Assembly: GCA_040954595.2 (NCBI GenBank)
Contig: CM082579.2
Span: 12,710,001 to 12,774,000, forward strand
Source of the DNA: Balanoglossus misakiensis
Lineage: Eukaryota > Hemichordata
DNA length: 64,000 nt
Direction: 5' to 3'
Below, piece after piece: positions 30,800 through 41,849 of this stretch. The notes below the pieces were generated by a model. The model had not been told where the DNA came from and made no database searches. It saw nothing but the letters and a program-made list of their open reading frames with translations. How positions within the stretch are numbered: the first letter of the stretch is position 1; every line of letters starts with the position of its first letter. Made by a program: the position numbers and the translations under genes.

Positions 30800-30811
30800 T
30801 GGCGCTGCGAC
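30800..30811 (+). promoter_or_regulatory. Primer-binding site of Element E copy 2
   Basis: TGGCGCTGCGAC begins two bases after the LTR. TGG pairs with a tRNA CCA end, and C plus GCTGCGA fits the discriminator and acceptor stem of a tRNA-Ser type. The tRNA assignment is an inference; a tRNA set from the organism would settle it. Confidence 0.6.
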
Positions 30812-31975
30812 TTTTCAACCCTAGTGGGGAAAAGGTGAAAAAACTCCGTTGGTAACTTTTTGCCAATTTTTGAGGATAAGTAGTCGGAGTACTCGCTATC
30901 GTTAAAGTTGCGTCGCGGCTTTCCGCTTGAAACTTATAGGAGTAGTGCGGACGCCCAAGTGCTTTCAGTTTTCAACACTTGCACCAAGAAACCGTCTTCA
31001 TTAGTTTTTCTGGTGGGAGACAGAGAACTAGTGGAAGTCGAGAGAAAACTGGGAACGAATCTCCAGTTGTTCCGGTAAAGCTTGTAATATTTATTGAAGT
31101 TCGGACAGCTGGGGCCAAGTTCAAGAAATTCAGTGAGAGGAATTTTCCGCTACACTGTGCCGTTTTCTTTCTGTGCACGTTTCAAGGAAAAGTTTCACAA
31201 CTTATTTCTGTGTTGTTTTACGTGTACTTTGTCTTACCGTATTTTTTGTGTGTACGGGCGAACTTCCGAACACGGCAAGGTAAGATTTGCAGTTATACTT
31301 CCTAGCCCGTTATACTGCCGTTGTGTGTGTACGGGTAGCTTGGAAAGTAACTTTCTGCTAATATTGGTGCCACCATTGCATTGACGAGGAAGCCATTTCG
31401 TCAAAGAAGCCATTTTTTGTGGCAGTTCTGTACACCGCACCTTTCGTCATAATTTTACGTACTTTTTGTGCGGACAAGTTCCAGCTTTCGGACTTGTCTT
31501 TTATCTGTTGTTTTACTTCTGAAAAGTTTCGCTTTAACAAATTCCGCTTTGTTTCGCATTTTTACTAGTTGTACCACACAGTATCAGTACAGAACTGTAA
31601 TACCTCAGCAATTGGTAAGTGTTGAAACTGTTCAATTATTCGCTATATCAATAATATTTGGTGTCGCATTGTATTACTCAGTATTATTGCGAGTTTTATT
31701 ATTGTGAGCCATTCCAATTATTGTATTGTTGATATCAGTCGTACTTATTATCACATTATATTACTCTGTATAATTGCGGGTTCTATTATTGTTGTGATAT
31801 AATTGATTGGTCATTGTCATTGATTATTCTTGTGACAAACTGATCAATTTGGGTATTGCTCAGTAAATATTACGAGTAATATCACTTTGTTAAATATTAC
31901 TCTGTCCTTGTGTGGGTAATATTTTCCGACAACGGTATCTGCAACTTCCATCTCAATAATATCTAACGCGCCATC

Positions 31976-33649
31976 ATGAAAATCAACGTCAACACCAGTA
32001 CTCTAGGAACTCTTCAATGTCTACCTGGAGTGGGGCGGAAAATAGCCAAGGCGATTCTGCGATTACGTGAACGACATGGCTATGTAACATATGAGATGGT
32101 ATGCAGTATTCCTAGGTTCAAAGCATCCGAAGAATTCACGGAGATGGCCGACTTCGACCCACCAGGTGCTTCAGCCAAACCATCCATGAACACAACTACC
32201 CATCTCGCCCCGTTCTGGGAAGATGAGGAAGACAGCGGGAAGGATAGTGATGAAGATAGCATGAAGGAATGGATGGAAAGGATTGACAAGGTCACCAAAG
32301 AACGCGAAAGCAGACATGTTCAACGACCTTCACGACATCAACAACCCAAAGCACCTATTCGATCGAGGCGATTTGACGAACCAGACTATACGCAGGATAG
32401 GGTAAGTCAACATCATACCGACTCTCGGGGGTATGATAGTTCATTCCATCCTGCGTACAGGCCAGATGCTCCTGCGTATGGTAGACCATATCCACGAAGT
32501 GTTCGCGATGAACAGCGATATGCGACCTGGCCTGAAGATGAGCAGAATTATCGTCCATCACGGGTGAATGTGTCCAGACCACGAGCGGGTGCATCACCGG
32601 ATTATTATGATGGCCATTATCCAACAGAATTCGCTCCTCCCAGAACTCAACCCTACTACCAGCATGATAACCGGATGGACAGATCAAGTCATCGTCACAT
32701 CCCAATGTCAGTTCCCAGGACGCTAATCTACGATGGCTCCGGAAACTGGCAGGCATATCAGGTAAAATTCACGAAATTTGCCGAGATGCAGGACATGTCA
32801 TTCAATGAATGCAAAAATTATCTGTGCTGGTGTTTAGAGGGGAAAGCAAGTGAAGTTTATACCAGGATCCTCCAGAAAAACGCAGACGTCAGCTATCACG
32901 AGCTGCTCAAAAAACTGGAGAAACGATTTGGCTTGAAAGAGATTCCAGAATCCAGTCAGCTTCAGTTCGCCCAGATCCGACAAAACACCGAGGAGAAATT
33001 AGAAGAATGGGCGGACAGGGTTTATTCACTTGCGATGCAGGCATTTCAAGAAAGCAGCGATGCCACCATAGAGCTTCAAGCTGTGATGCGCTTTTGCCAA
33101 GGATGTTGTGATCGAGAAGCAGGCCAATGGGCAGCAAATCAGCGTCCAACTTCCATCGAAGCAGCGATCGATACTGTCAAAAGATTCCAGTATAATCATC
33201 AAGCAATCTATGGCATCCGATCGCAGAGGCGGGAAGTACGATTTGTAAGTCCTGATCCGGAATACCCGAAAACCAACATCGAAGCACGATCTGTCTCCAG
33301 GTACGAGCGAAAACAATCACCCTCTCCTGAAAGAGCTCCCATCCGCCCGAGAGGCAAAGACGGAGGAACTGAGATGCAGGGGAGGATGTCGAGGCTGGAG
33401 ACGCAGATGTCGGCAATCAGCGCAACTTTGCAGACTGTCACCACCCAACTGGCCGAATTAACCAAAGTGGTGACAACGCAGCAGACATCAAGGTACCGAT
33501 CCCCATCTCCGAGAAGCCGTGGTTGCTATGGGTGCGGCGAGATAGGCCATTTTAAGAGGGAATGTCCCCATGGAACATCAGAAAAGAAGGAAACAGCGCC
33601 GGCCAGTCCATTAAACACCAAAGGGTCAAGCCCAGAGGCCAAAGTTTGA
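31976..33649 (+). CDS. gag: Element E Gag with helix-hairpin-helix (copy 2)
   Basis: 557 residues, identical in translation to the copy 1 protein at 21484-23157, with the same N-terminal LPGVG helix-hairpin-helix, central Gag core and single CCHC knuckle. Identity of a fast-evolving Gag across two copies argues that the duplication is very young. It overlaps the pol frame by 88 nt as in copy 1. Confidence 0.88.
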   Translation: MKINVNTSTLGTLQCLPGVGRKIAKAILRLRERHGYVTYEMVCSIPRFKASEEFTEMADFDPPGASAKPSMNTTTHLAPFWEDEEDSGKDSDEDSMKEWMERIDKVTKERESRHVQRPSRHQQPKAPIRSRRFDEPDYTQDRVSQHHTDSRGYDSSFHPAYRPDAPAYGRPYPRSVRDEQRYATWPEDEQNYRPSRVNVSRPRAGASPDYYDGHYPTEFAPPRTQPYYQHDNRMDRSSHRHIPMSVPRTLIYDGSGNWQAYQVKFTKFAEMQDMSFNECKNYLCWCLEGKASEVYTRILQKNADVSYHELLKKLEKRFGLKEIPESSQLQFAQIRQNTEEKLEEWADRVYSLAMQAFQESSDATIELQAVMRFCQGCCDREAGQWAANQRPTSIEAAIDTVKRFQYNHQAIYGIRSQRREVRFVSPDPEYPKTNIEARSVSRYERKQSPSPERAPIRPRGKDGGTEMQGRMSRLETQMSAISATLQTVTTQLAELTKVVTTQQTSRYRSPSPRSRGCYGCGEIGHFKRECPHGTSEKKETAPASPLNTKGSSPEAKV

Positions 33650-36600
33650 CCCAACAACCCATAACCTATGGCCTCAACGCTTCCACGGAGGGCGATCGCA
33701 ACTGTAATATTGACGTGCCATCGCCATCATCTGAATCGGTAACACTTGATGTCAATACACATTGTGCAGATGTGTATACAACGACTATACCAACTCCAAC
33801 TGATGATGGTACACATTGCGCAGATGTGACCAACTCAACAGTGGAAGAGACAAAATCGTCAAAGACCAGTATGGCAACATCCGAAGCTAATGACATGCCT
33901 ATGGTTGTCATTAACCAACTTGTGTCCAGTTCAATGTATAGCATCCCAGCAAAAATTGGAGACCAGTCCGCTACCGCTATCATCGATACCGCCGCAGAAG
34001 TCACTATTATCTCTGACCAACTGTACAACAGTCTGCGAGTAAAACCTCCAATATTGCGGGAAGTTACCATGCAAACAGCTGGAAGACAGTTAACCATGAA
34101 AGCCAACCTGGTCGGACCCGTTGACATCCAGCTAGGACGTGCCGTCTTCAATGCCGATATATACGTAGCCCCAATAGGCGACGAAATGCTACTGGGAGTT
34201 GATTTCCTACAAGCAAATGGAGCAACCATCAACATGAGTAACAACTGGCTCCATTTGGGGGAGGAAAACATACCTATGACCCTTGGACAGAGGGATCATT
34301 CACCAAAAGTGGCAAAGGTACTCTGAAGCGACGGACAATCATCCCACCGAATAGTGTGGTCAGAATATCCTGTTTACTCGATACGGATCTAACCGACTAT
34401 TTGGTAGAACCAACCCAGGGATTGAAAGTAATGATGCCCAGGACACTTCACTCGGGGGAACAATCACCTAAGGTTTGTTTAGTCAACCCGACGGAGAATT
34501 ATATAACTCTGAACAGCAAGGATCCTATCGCATCAGCTACAGAAGTGGAGGTGATCACCGTCCCATCACCTGACAACCAACAGAGGACTGAAGTACGCCC
34601 TCAGCCGGTAGGCGGGCTACCTTCACATTTAGGAAATCTGTTTGAAAGATCCTGCAGTCATCTTCAAGCAGATGAACAAACCCAACTACATAAACTTCTG
34701 TTCGATTACGAAGATGTTTTCGCCAAGGACGAATTTGATCTGGGAAATTTCACTGCAATCACACATAGCGTCGACACGAAAGACAATCCACCAATAAAGC
34801 AACGGCTACGGCGCACTCCAATGTGTTTTGCAGGGGAAGAAGAAGCCCACTTAAAGAAAATGCTGAATGCCGGAGTTATAAGGCCATCAATCTCCGAATG
34901 GGCTTCGGCACCAGTTCTAGTGCGAAAACGAGATGCAAGCGTGCGTTGGTGTGTGGATTATCGAGCCCTAAACAACATCACCGTAAAGGACGTTTTTCCG
35001 CTGCCATTGGTGGAGGATTGTATGGACACTCTATCAGGATGTCTATGGTTCTCCAAGTTGGACGCCAACTCGGCATACTGGCAGATAAGTATTAATCCAC
35101 CCGACTGCAAGAAAACGGCTTTCACCACCAAATACGGTTTGTACGAATTTACCCGAATGCCGTTTGGTCTGTGCAACGCACCTGCTACTTTCTCCAGAGT
35201 GATGAACCTAGTACTAAGGGGCCTAACTTGGGACATCGTACTGGCATTTCTGGATGATATAATGGTGCTCGGATCAAGCTTCGAAGAACACCTTAAAAAT
35301 CTCCGGGAAGTCTTCAAACGACTACGGAAGTACCAACTGAAACTCAAGCCAAGAAAGTGTGAGTTATTCCAACAGGAAGTAAGTTTCCTGGGTAGGAAAG
35401 TTGGTAGAAACAGAATATCTCTTGAAGATCAATCTATTCGGATGATCCAAGAATGGCCAATCCCTATCAACACGAAGGACGTGGAAAAATTTGCAGGATT
35501 TGCGAACTACCATCGCGCCTTCATCAATGATTATGCCAAGTTAGCGGTACCTCTGTACAGTGTAACCGGGAAGAAACCATTCGCCTGGGGGTATGAGCAA
35601 CATCAAGCTTTTGAGGACATCAAGAAAGCACTCACCGCTGCCCCTGTTCTGACCTTGCCCAATACAAAGGATAACTTCATTCTAGACACGGATGCCTCAG
35701 ACTTTGCCATCGGAGCTGAGTTATCCCAGATACAGAACGGCAAGGAGAGGACAATTTCTTATGGAAGTTATGCCCTGACCCCTGAACAGAGACGGTACTG
35801 CACCACAAGAAAAGAATTGCTGGCAGTCGTAAGGTTCACCCGGCAGTTTCGATACTACTTGCTTGGTAATAAATTTCTGGTACGGACAGATCATCACAGT
35901 TTGCTATGGCTAATACGATTCAAAGAACCACAAGGCCAATTAGCTCGCTGGCTAGAAGAACTAAGCCAGTACAACTTTACTGTGCAACACCGACCAGGAA
36001 AACAACACATCAACGCCGACGCCCTGTCAAGATTACCCGAGCAAAGTGCCTGCACCAATTTTGAGCATGGAACAAAATTGGAATCCTTACCTTGCGGGGG
36101 ATGCAACTATTGCAGCAGAGCACATCGAAACTGGAGCCCGTTCATCAATGAGGTGGATGATGTAATTCCCCTTACCATGGCTGAACCCAGAAGCGAACAC
36201 GGGAACAGCCAACTCCACCAAACCGAAGGGCCATATGGGGTGAACCAATGTACCGGTATCATGGACCCACAAATACAACCAGCAATTCAAGATGAAGAGA
36301 CCTGGCCATGGGACCCTGGAGGTAACTTGGGTCTATTAACTTGCTGCGGAATCACCCGTGACACAGTCCAGGACGAACTAATCGACGTGCCTCATTCGAA
36401 CCTCGAAATTTCCCACTTTCCGGATCCTGTACAAGTCTGCATACTATCCAGAGAGGATTCCACTAAACTGGGAACAGCCATCCTAGGATATTCTCACAAA
36501 GAATACCAACAGGCACAGCAGACTGATAAAACACTGGGGATTCTCATCACATGGCTTGAAACTGGGAAAGTTCCTGAGGAAGGAGAGCTGAGACTCTCCA

Positions 36601-38006
36601 GCCCTGCAGCAAAGAATTATTGGATCAACCGTGACCTATACTTCATTGAGGAGGGAGTACTGTGGAGAAAGTCGGCCACAGATGAAAACACCAAACAACT
36701 AGTCATCCCTAATACCATGAAAAATGAAGTTATACGGTTGAATCATGATATTCCATCTTGTGGGCACCAGGGAATACAGCGCACTCAAGCCAGAATCAGG
36801 ACCAAATACCATTGGTATAGGATGTCCCACGACATCCGCAAGTATGTCACAATGTGTGCAATTTGCAATCACAACAAGAAAGCACACAGACACCACCGAC
36901 ATCAGCTGACCCTATTTCATGCGGGGGCAGCGATGGAACGAGTTCACTTGGATTTCCTAGGGCCGTTACCCAAGACACCTCGGGGTAATGAGTATATCCT
37001 GGTAATGGTAGATCAATTCACCAAGTGGGTAGAATGTATACCGCTGCCAACACAAAATGCTGAGGAAACAGCACACGCCGCAGTAGCTGAATTCTTTACC
37101 AGGTTCGGGTATCCATTTGAAATTCACACTGACCAGGGAAGAAACTTTGAAAGTCAGTTATTTTCAGCGATTTGTGAGATTCTTCATATCCATAAAACAA
37201 GAACCACTTCTTACAGACCATCTGCTAATGGCCAGGCGGAACGGCAGAATCGCACTTTGATGAACGCAATCAGATGCTACATCAAGTCACAGAAAGAATG
37301 GGATAAATTTCTCTCACAGATCGCCGGAGCTCTCCGCTCTTCAGTCAACCGCAGCACTGGTTTTACGCCCAACCGGATGATGTTAGGTAGGGAAATAAAC
37401 CAGCCCGCTGATCTTGTATTCCGGCCTCCCAGGACAAACACTGACCAATCTCATGAGGGGTATGTGTACGAATTGGAGGAGGCCATAATGAATTCTCATG
37501 AGACAGCGCGGGAAATACTGAAGACCACGCAAGAAAGAATGAAACGTGATTACGACCTCCGAGTGAACAAGCAGTCCTTCAAGGTCGGGGATCCAGTATA
37601 TCTGTTGGATACCGGATCCACGAAAGGCAAATGCCGAAAACTGTGCCCACCTTGGAAAGGACCAGGGGTCATCATCACCAAAATCACACCCTATCTCTTC
37701 CGCATCAAATTGCGAAGAGAGGTTTGGACCGCCCATCACGATCGGCTAAAGCTTTGCCAGGATAAAGAGCTTCCTCGCTGGATAGTAACCTTTAGGAAGA
37801 CCTTACTTAAGGACAGCGCAGGAATGGGTGAAGTATATTGCCTTTGCAGGAAACCTGATGATGGGAAACTTATGATCCAGTGTGATTATTGCTATGAATG
37901 GTTTCATGGAGCGTGTGTGAATGTTACACCAACCGAAATTAAGAAAAAAGCACTGTTTTCTTGTCCCAACTGCAAACCAAGCGAAATAAGCACAGTTTCA
38001 GTGTAA
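33562..38006 (+). pseudogene. pol: Element E Pol, frameshifted (copy 2)
   Basis: The same domains as copy 1, but one base is missing and one changed at about 34317-34325 (copy 1 GGTAACTTTGAAG, copy 2 GGTACTCTGAAG). The frame stops at 34326, after the protease, and resumes downstream: the second frame (from 34356 if by ATG) holds RT, RNase H, integrase and PHD finger to 38006. Protein-level differences from copy 1 further on are one Lys-to-Asn (codon at 35526-35528) and one Val-to-Met (codon at 36717-36719). Because everything else is open, the lesion must be recent, or a sequencing error at a non-homopolymer site. Confidence 0.9.
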
Positions 38007-38041
38007 CCTCATCATGTCTCTTATTCTTTCTTGTACAGATC

Positions 38042-40912
38042 ATGGACTCCCAGCGGTATCGCGGGGGACCTCGCCCTAAGAAGCAGCATATGACCTGGCA
38101 AGAAGTGGTGGAGGCAGACCGGAAACGGATTCTGCTTCCACCACTCGACCTCACCTACGGCATCGGGCTGGCCAAGGTCACGCTCCCTGAAAAGGAGAGG
38201 ATGCTGTTACGCCAGTATCAACTAGCATCTCGGAGAGGCCATTGGCATTGGGTGGAGACTACACGCCGCGAAGCCGATGTGATCTTCTCCGAGGAATGGC
38301 TGTACAAGCATCTTCTCCATCGGGATCCGCATAAGAACAGGATCCCGCAACGGAAGTCCCGTCCCAGCAGTACCGTCACGTCTGGACCCTGCCGTGATGT
38401 TCGCCTACAGACGCAGCCCGATCTCCCGACTGTCAAGCACCTGCTGAAGAAGTCGGGGGAGACGGTTGTAGTAGAAGACACCATGCAAGGCAGGGACCCA
38501 GTCACCTCCATCGCCTCAACATCGCGGGCATCCTCACCCCGAAGAACATCGACACAACCATCTTCTGCAGCGCCCCGTGAATTGTACTCAGCAGTAGCTG
38601 CGCGGCGACCCCTGGCAGAGCCACGGAGAAGTACCCCCCGTGAGCCACCACGAAAGACATCAAGTACAGCAGTGCTGTACAGTACCGCAGTAGCTGCGCG
38701 GCGACCCCTGGCAGAGCCACGGAGAAGTACCCCCCGTGAGCCACCACGAAAGACATCAAGCCAGCCACGGAGAGGAACGCAGAAGATGGCGGCCACTAAA
38801 CCAAAGAAGCGAGAGCGGGGTGAGGAATCTCGTTTGGAGGTGACCATACAGCGTGACGGGAAGCGGCGGCGACGCTCCGTTGTATGGATGGCACAGGAGC
38901 CGAAGGGGGTGCCGAAGTCAAAGACCACCACGACTGCGGCGACCAATTCCTGTAGGGGTAGAAGAAGCAGAATATCTACCAACAGCCGCTCATGTACCTG
39001 CCCTATTCCAGGATGTGGGCAGACCTCCAAACGTCTCAAACGGCACTGCTTCTTCTACCATATCGACCCCCGTCTACAGGAAAACCCCCTTATCATGCAG
39101 ACAGCTGATGTTACTCATGCCCTGCTGAAGCTGGCGGGCTGGGTTTTGGGCCCCAGAGGAACTGTGACCAAGCTGCTGGAGTACTTCCTGCAACATCACT
39201 TGGAAGAAGTCCCAGCATCCTCTGCGCTCACCGAAGCCAACTGTCTGATGATGAAGCGACTGTGCCAGACCAGCGGATGGGCCGTACCACGACGATTCTC
39301 GCTGCACCCACCGAATTCACCAGCCGTCCTGCTGCATTGGAGGATTCTCGTCATCCTCCTTTCGCACCTGACTGAGGAGCAGCGGGAAGCCTTCCAACCC
39401 GTGGTACCCCCAAGGGAGCATGGTGAGTCCCGGTCTCCCACCCCAGTGGCGGAGATCACCTCGCATTCACCATGTCATCCGATGCCGGAACTGGAAGGCC
39501 CCGAGGCAGAGCACGGAGATCCTCAGTCACCTACCCTTACGGGGGAGACTGTCTCCTGCTCGCCAAGTGCAGACCAGGAAATGGTAACAGAGAATCCTGA
39601 GGCAGATCACGGCGAGCCGCGGTCACCTACCCCTAGGGGGGAGACTGGCTCCTGTGTCGACCAGGAAATGGTTTCCGAAAATGAAGGTGAGTTCCAATCT
39701 CCAACTCATGCGAGGGAGATCACATATTCACCTGTAGCCTCAGGAAATAGTCCGATCCATGTGGAGGACGCACACCAAGACTTGGCAATGATTATAGGTA
39801 TGGGAGAAATGGAACAACCTGTTGAATCCGTGATACAGGACTCCACGTCCCAGGGAATCTCATGGGGTGATCAAGTAGAGAAAGAAATTCCATTAGACTG
39901 TACTGAAAGGATCCCACAGGCTGAGCAACCTGTTGATCACGTGATACAGGACTCAGTCCCGATCCCACCATCAGAAATTGAGCTCCCGGTTGAATACGTG
40001 ATACTGGACTCAATTACAATAGAATCCCAAGCTGACCAACCTATTGAGCAAGAGTTACAGGGGACAGCACAGGATTATCTACAATCAGACAGTCTATTGG
40101 AAGCCATGGATTCCCACTTTCATCTTGACCGAACACTGGCTCGATTTCGCGGTAGGGACTGCCCTGCAACATCAGTAGCTTTGGTTAACTGGCATAATGG
40201 CCCAAGGGCGAATTTTCCTGTCAACATCATTGGGGGCGTCGAGGTCTTTTGCGATCCGGAGTACTACCCCATGGATTTGAACCGGCCCAAAGGTTGGAGT
40301 ATCGCCATCGGGATCCATCCAAGGAAAGCTCCAAGAGCCGACGAAAGGACCTTTAAAGCCCTCAAGCGGTTTGTCACGAGCACACAGGTAGCCGCCCTTG
40401 GGGAGGTGGGTCTCGACCGCACAGAGCCAAGTAAATACTGGAGCGCCCAAGACAGGGTTCTCTCTCGAGCACTTGCCATGTGTGTGCCTGAGAAACCCTT
40501 AGTCCTGCACATTAGAGGGCCATATGGGGACCAGTATGGGTCAGATGTGCATTGCCAAGCATTGCAATTAGTACAGGAATGGTGTTCGCCACGGCAGAAA
40601 ATACATATCCACAATTTTACTGGTACGGTCAACACTGTTCAAAGGTGGTCGAAGCGCTTCAAGAATTGTTACTTCGGTTTCTCCATCACGACCACCAAAT
40701 TTGACCGTTGCCAGATTCGAGCTTTGAAGGAGGTGCCCATCGAGCGTCTGTTAATCGAAACAGATTCGCCGTATCTTGGGGGCCCTCGTGATGTAACCAG
40801 TACTCCAGCTCTTATAGGGGATGTGGCCGTGGCTGTTGCTAACTCAAGGGGGACTGATCTAGTGCACCTTCTTGAAGCAACTGTCCGTAACACCAGACGT
40901 CTATATCACTAG
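38042..40912 (+). CDS. Element E ORF3 with TatD-type DNase (copy 2)
   Basis: 956 residues, identical in translation to copy 1 ORF3 (27551-30421), with the same splice acceptor four bases before the ATG, the internal duplication, the C2H2-like knuckle, the acidic repeats and the full TatD motif set. Preservation of the nuclease motifs in both copies supports a protein that has been under selection in the element rather than a passenger, though two recent copies alone cannot prove it. Confidence 0.85.
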   Translation: MDSQRYRGGPRPKKQHMTWQEVVEADRKRILLPPLDLTYGIGLAKVTLPEKERMLLRQYQLASRRGHWHWVETTRREADVIFSEEWLYKHLLHRDPHKNRIPQRKSRPSSTVTSGPCRDVRLQTQPDLPTVKHLLKKSGETVVVEDTMQGRDPVTSIASTSRASSPRRTSTQPSSAAPRELYSAVAARRPLAEPRRSTPREPPRKTSSTAVLYSTAVAARRPLAEPRRSTPREPPRKTSSQPRRGTQKMAATKPKKRERGEESRLEVTIQRDGKRRRRSVVWMAQEPKGVPKSKTTTTAATNSCRGRRSRISTNSRSCTCPIPGCGQTSKRLKRHCFFYHIDPRLQENPLIMQTADVTHALLKLAGWVLGPRGTVTKLLEYFLQHHLEEVPASSALTEANCLMMKRLCQTSGWAVPRRFSLHPPNSPAVLLHWRILVILLSHLTEEQREAFQPVVPPREHGESRSPTPVAEITSHSPCHPMPELEGPEAEHGDPQSPTLTGETVSCSPSADQEMVTENPEADHGEPRSPTPRGETGSCVDQEMVSENEGEFQSPTHAREITYSPVASGNSPIHVEDAHQDLAMIIGMGEMEQPVESVIQDSTSQGISWGDQVEKEIPLDCTERIPQAEQPVDHVIQDSVPIPPSEIELPVEYVILDSITIESQADQPIEQELQGTAQDYLQSDSLLEAMDSHFHLDRTLARFRGRDCPATSVALVNWHNGPRANFPVNIIGGVEVFCDPEYYPMDLNRPKGWSIAIGIHPRKAPRADERTFKALKRFVTSTQVAALGEVGLDRTEPSKYWSAQDRVLSRALAMCVPEKPLVLHIRGPYGDQYGSDVHCQALQLVQEWCSPRQKIHIHNFTGTVNTVQRWSKRFKNCYFGFSITTTKFDRCQIRALKEVPIERLLIETDSPYLGGPRDVTSTPALIGDVAVAVANSRGTDLVHLLEATVRNTRRLYH

Positions 40913-40955
40913 GGATCAATCTCGCCAAGACCATGAGGTTGGCAGATTGCAGGGG

Positions 40956-41288
40956 TGGGAAAAATACGTTAACTTCTCTAGCCTTTTGAGATCCCTAGGT
41001 TGACCATCCTGCCAAAAAAGAAAAGTGGGAAGAGTGTAGTAATTTGTGGGCTTCTGGCCGTTGGTGGCGCCCTGCTGTACAGGTGGGACGCCTCTGACGT
41101 AATTGCACTACGGAATGCCCTGCACCTGTGCTACTGGTTTTTACCCACGTTTCTCAACTATCAGAACCAGAACGACCCGGACCAGCAGCAGAGCAACACG
41201 CGGACTGACGACCAGCCGAAACCTCTGTGGCCCGGAATATAAAGACAACCCGTAGTACCTACCAGGTTAGTAACCGGTATCTACTACA
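40956..41288 (+). repeat. Element E 3' LTR (copy 2)
   Basis: Repeats the sequence at 30465-30797, including the TATA box. It ends ACTACA at 41288 and is followed by CATACATACAGACG of the host CATA tract, which fixes the right boundary of the element. Confidence 0.8.
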
Positions 41289-41849
41289 CATACATACAGA
41301 CGCAACCGATCCCATAAGGTCCCATGGTATATATGCCTATACCAATGGGACCTAAAAATATGATCATTGTCAACAGACTATTATGTACCTCTTACATATT
41401 GTGTCATATCTGTTTCATATCTCAATTATGTATCATATCTACGTCACATCTACTTTCGATGACCAGACAAAAATACAAATTTTACACCTTACCTGATAAT
41501 GATTGACGATATTGTCAAGTCGTTGCCTCAAAAGCTGACCCCTCTCTATGATGTACGATTTGGTATTCTTCATATACCAGTACATGTGTGTTTTGATGGA
41601 GGCCCCTGAAAATATAGATAAAAAGAAGGCAAAGAATAAAACTATTGTTTTCATTCTTACAAAGTTAATGCCTCTTATTGAAAAGTGATAAAACATGTTA
41701 CAGAGATGAGAATACATTACAGTTGGTGTTATTTACACTTCAACTCAGTTTACAGAAGAGGTGGCAGTAGGAAAACGATTTATGACAGTGGGAAATTCAT
41801 GCTAGGCCTATTTTTGGTCAGTGTGTTGTCGAGAACGTTTTCTTGCATC
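41289..41849 (+). repeat. Segmental duplicate, right copy (flank of Elements E and F)
   Basis: Host sequence between Element E and Element F, nearly identical to 19377-19937. It carries the end of repeat R1 and a host exon. In the left copy the CATA tract is uninterrupted, as in an allele without Element E. Confidence 0.9.
41493..41605 (-). CDS. Exon of transposase-like gene
   Basis: Identical to the exon at 19581-19693, with the same acceptor (ATATTTTCAG) and donor (GTAAGG). On the minus strand the nearest upstream exon of the same kind is at 52222-52334. Element F therefore sits in the intron between them, and this copy is the one still in line with the upstream exons. Its peptide (KTHMYWYMKN, NIVNHYQ) fits the middle of the multicopy transposase-like family. 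Confidence 0.5.

Larger units (their letters stand above)
30465..41288 (+). mobile_element. Element E copy 2: full-length LTR retrotransposon
   Basis: 10.8 kb with both LTRs (30465-30797, 40956-41288), primer-binding site, a 1.2-kb leader, gag, pol and ORF3. It abuts the CATA tract of repeat R1 on the right; the left flank is copy 1, so no target duplication can be read. Apart from the first 170 bp of leader it repeats copy 1 at an offset of 10,492, then 10,491 after a 1-bp loss at about 34320. That loss breaks pol; gag and ORF3 are intact. LTR-LTR recombination between tandem or sister copies would create the shared middle LTR. Confidence 0.9.
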
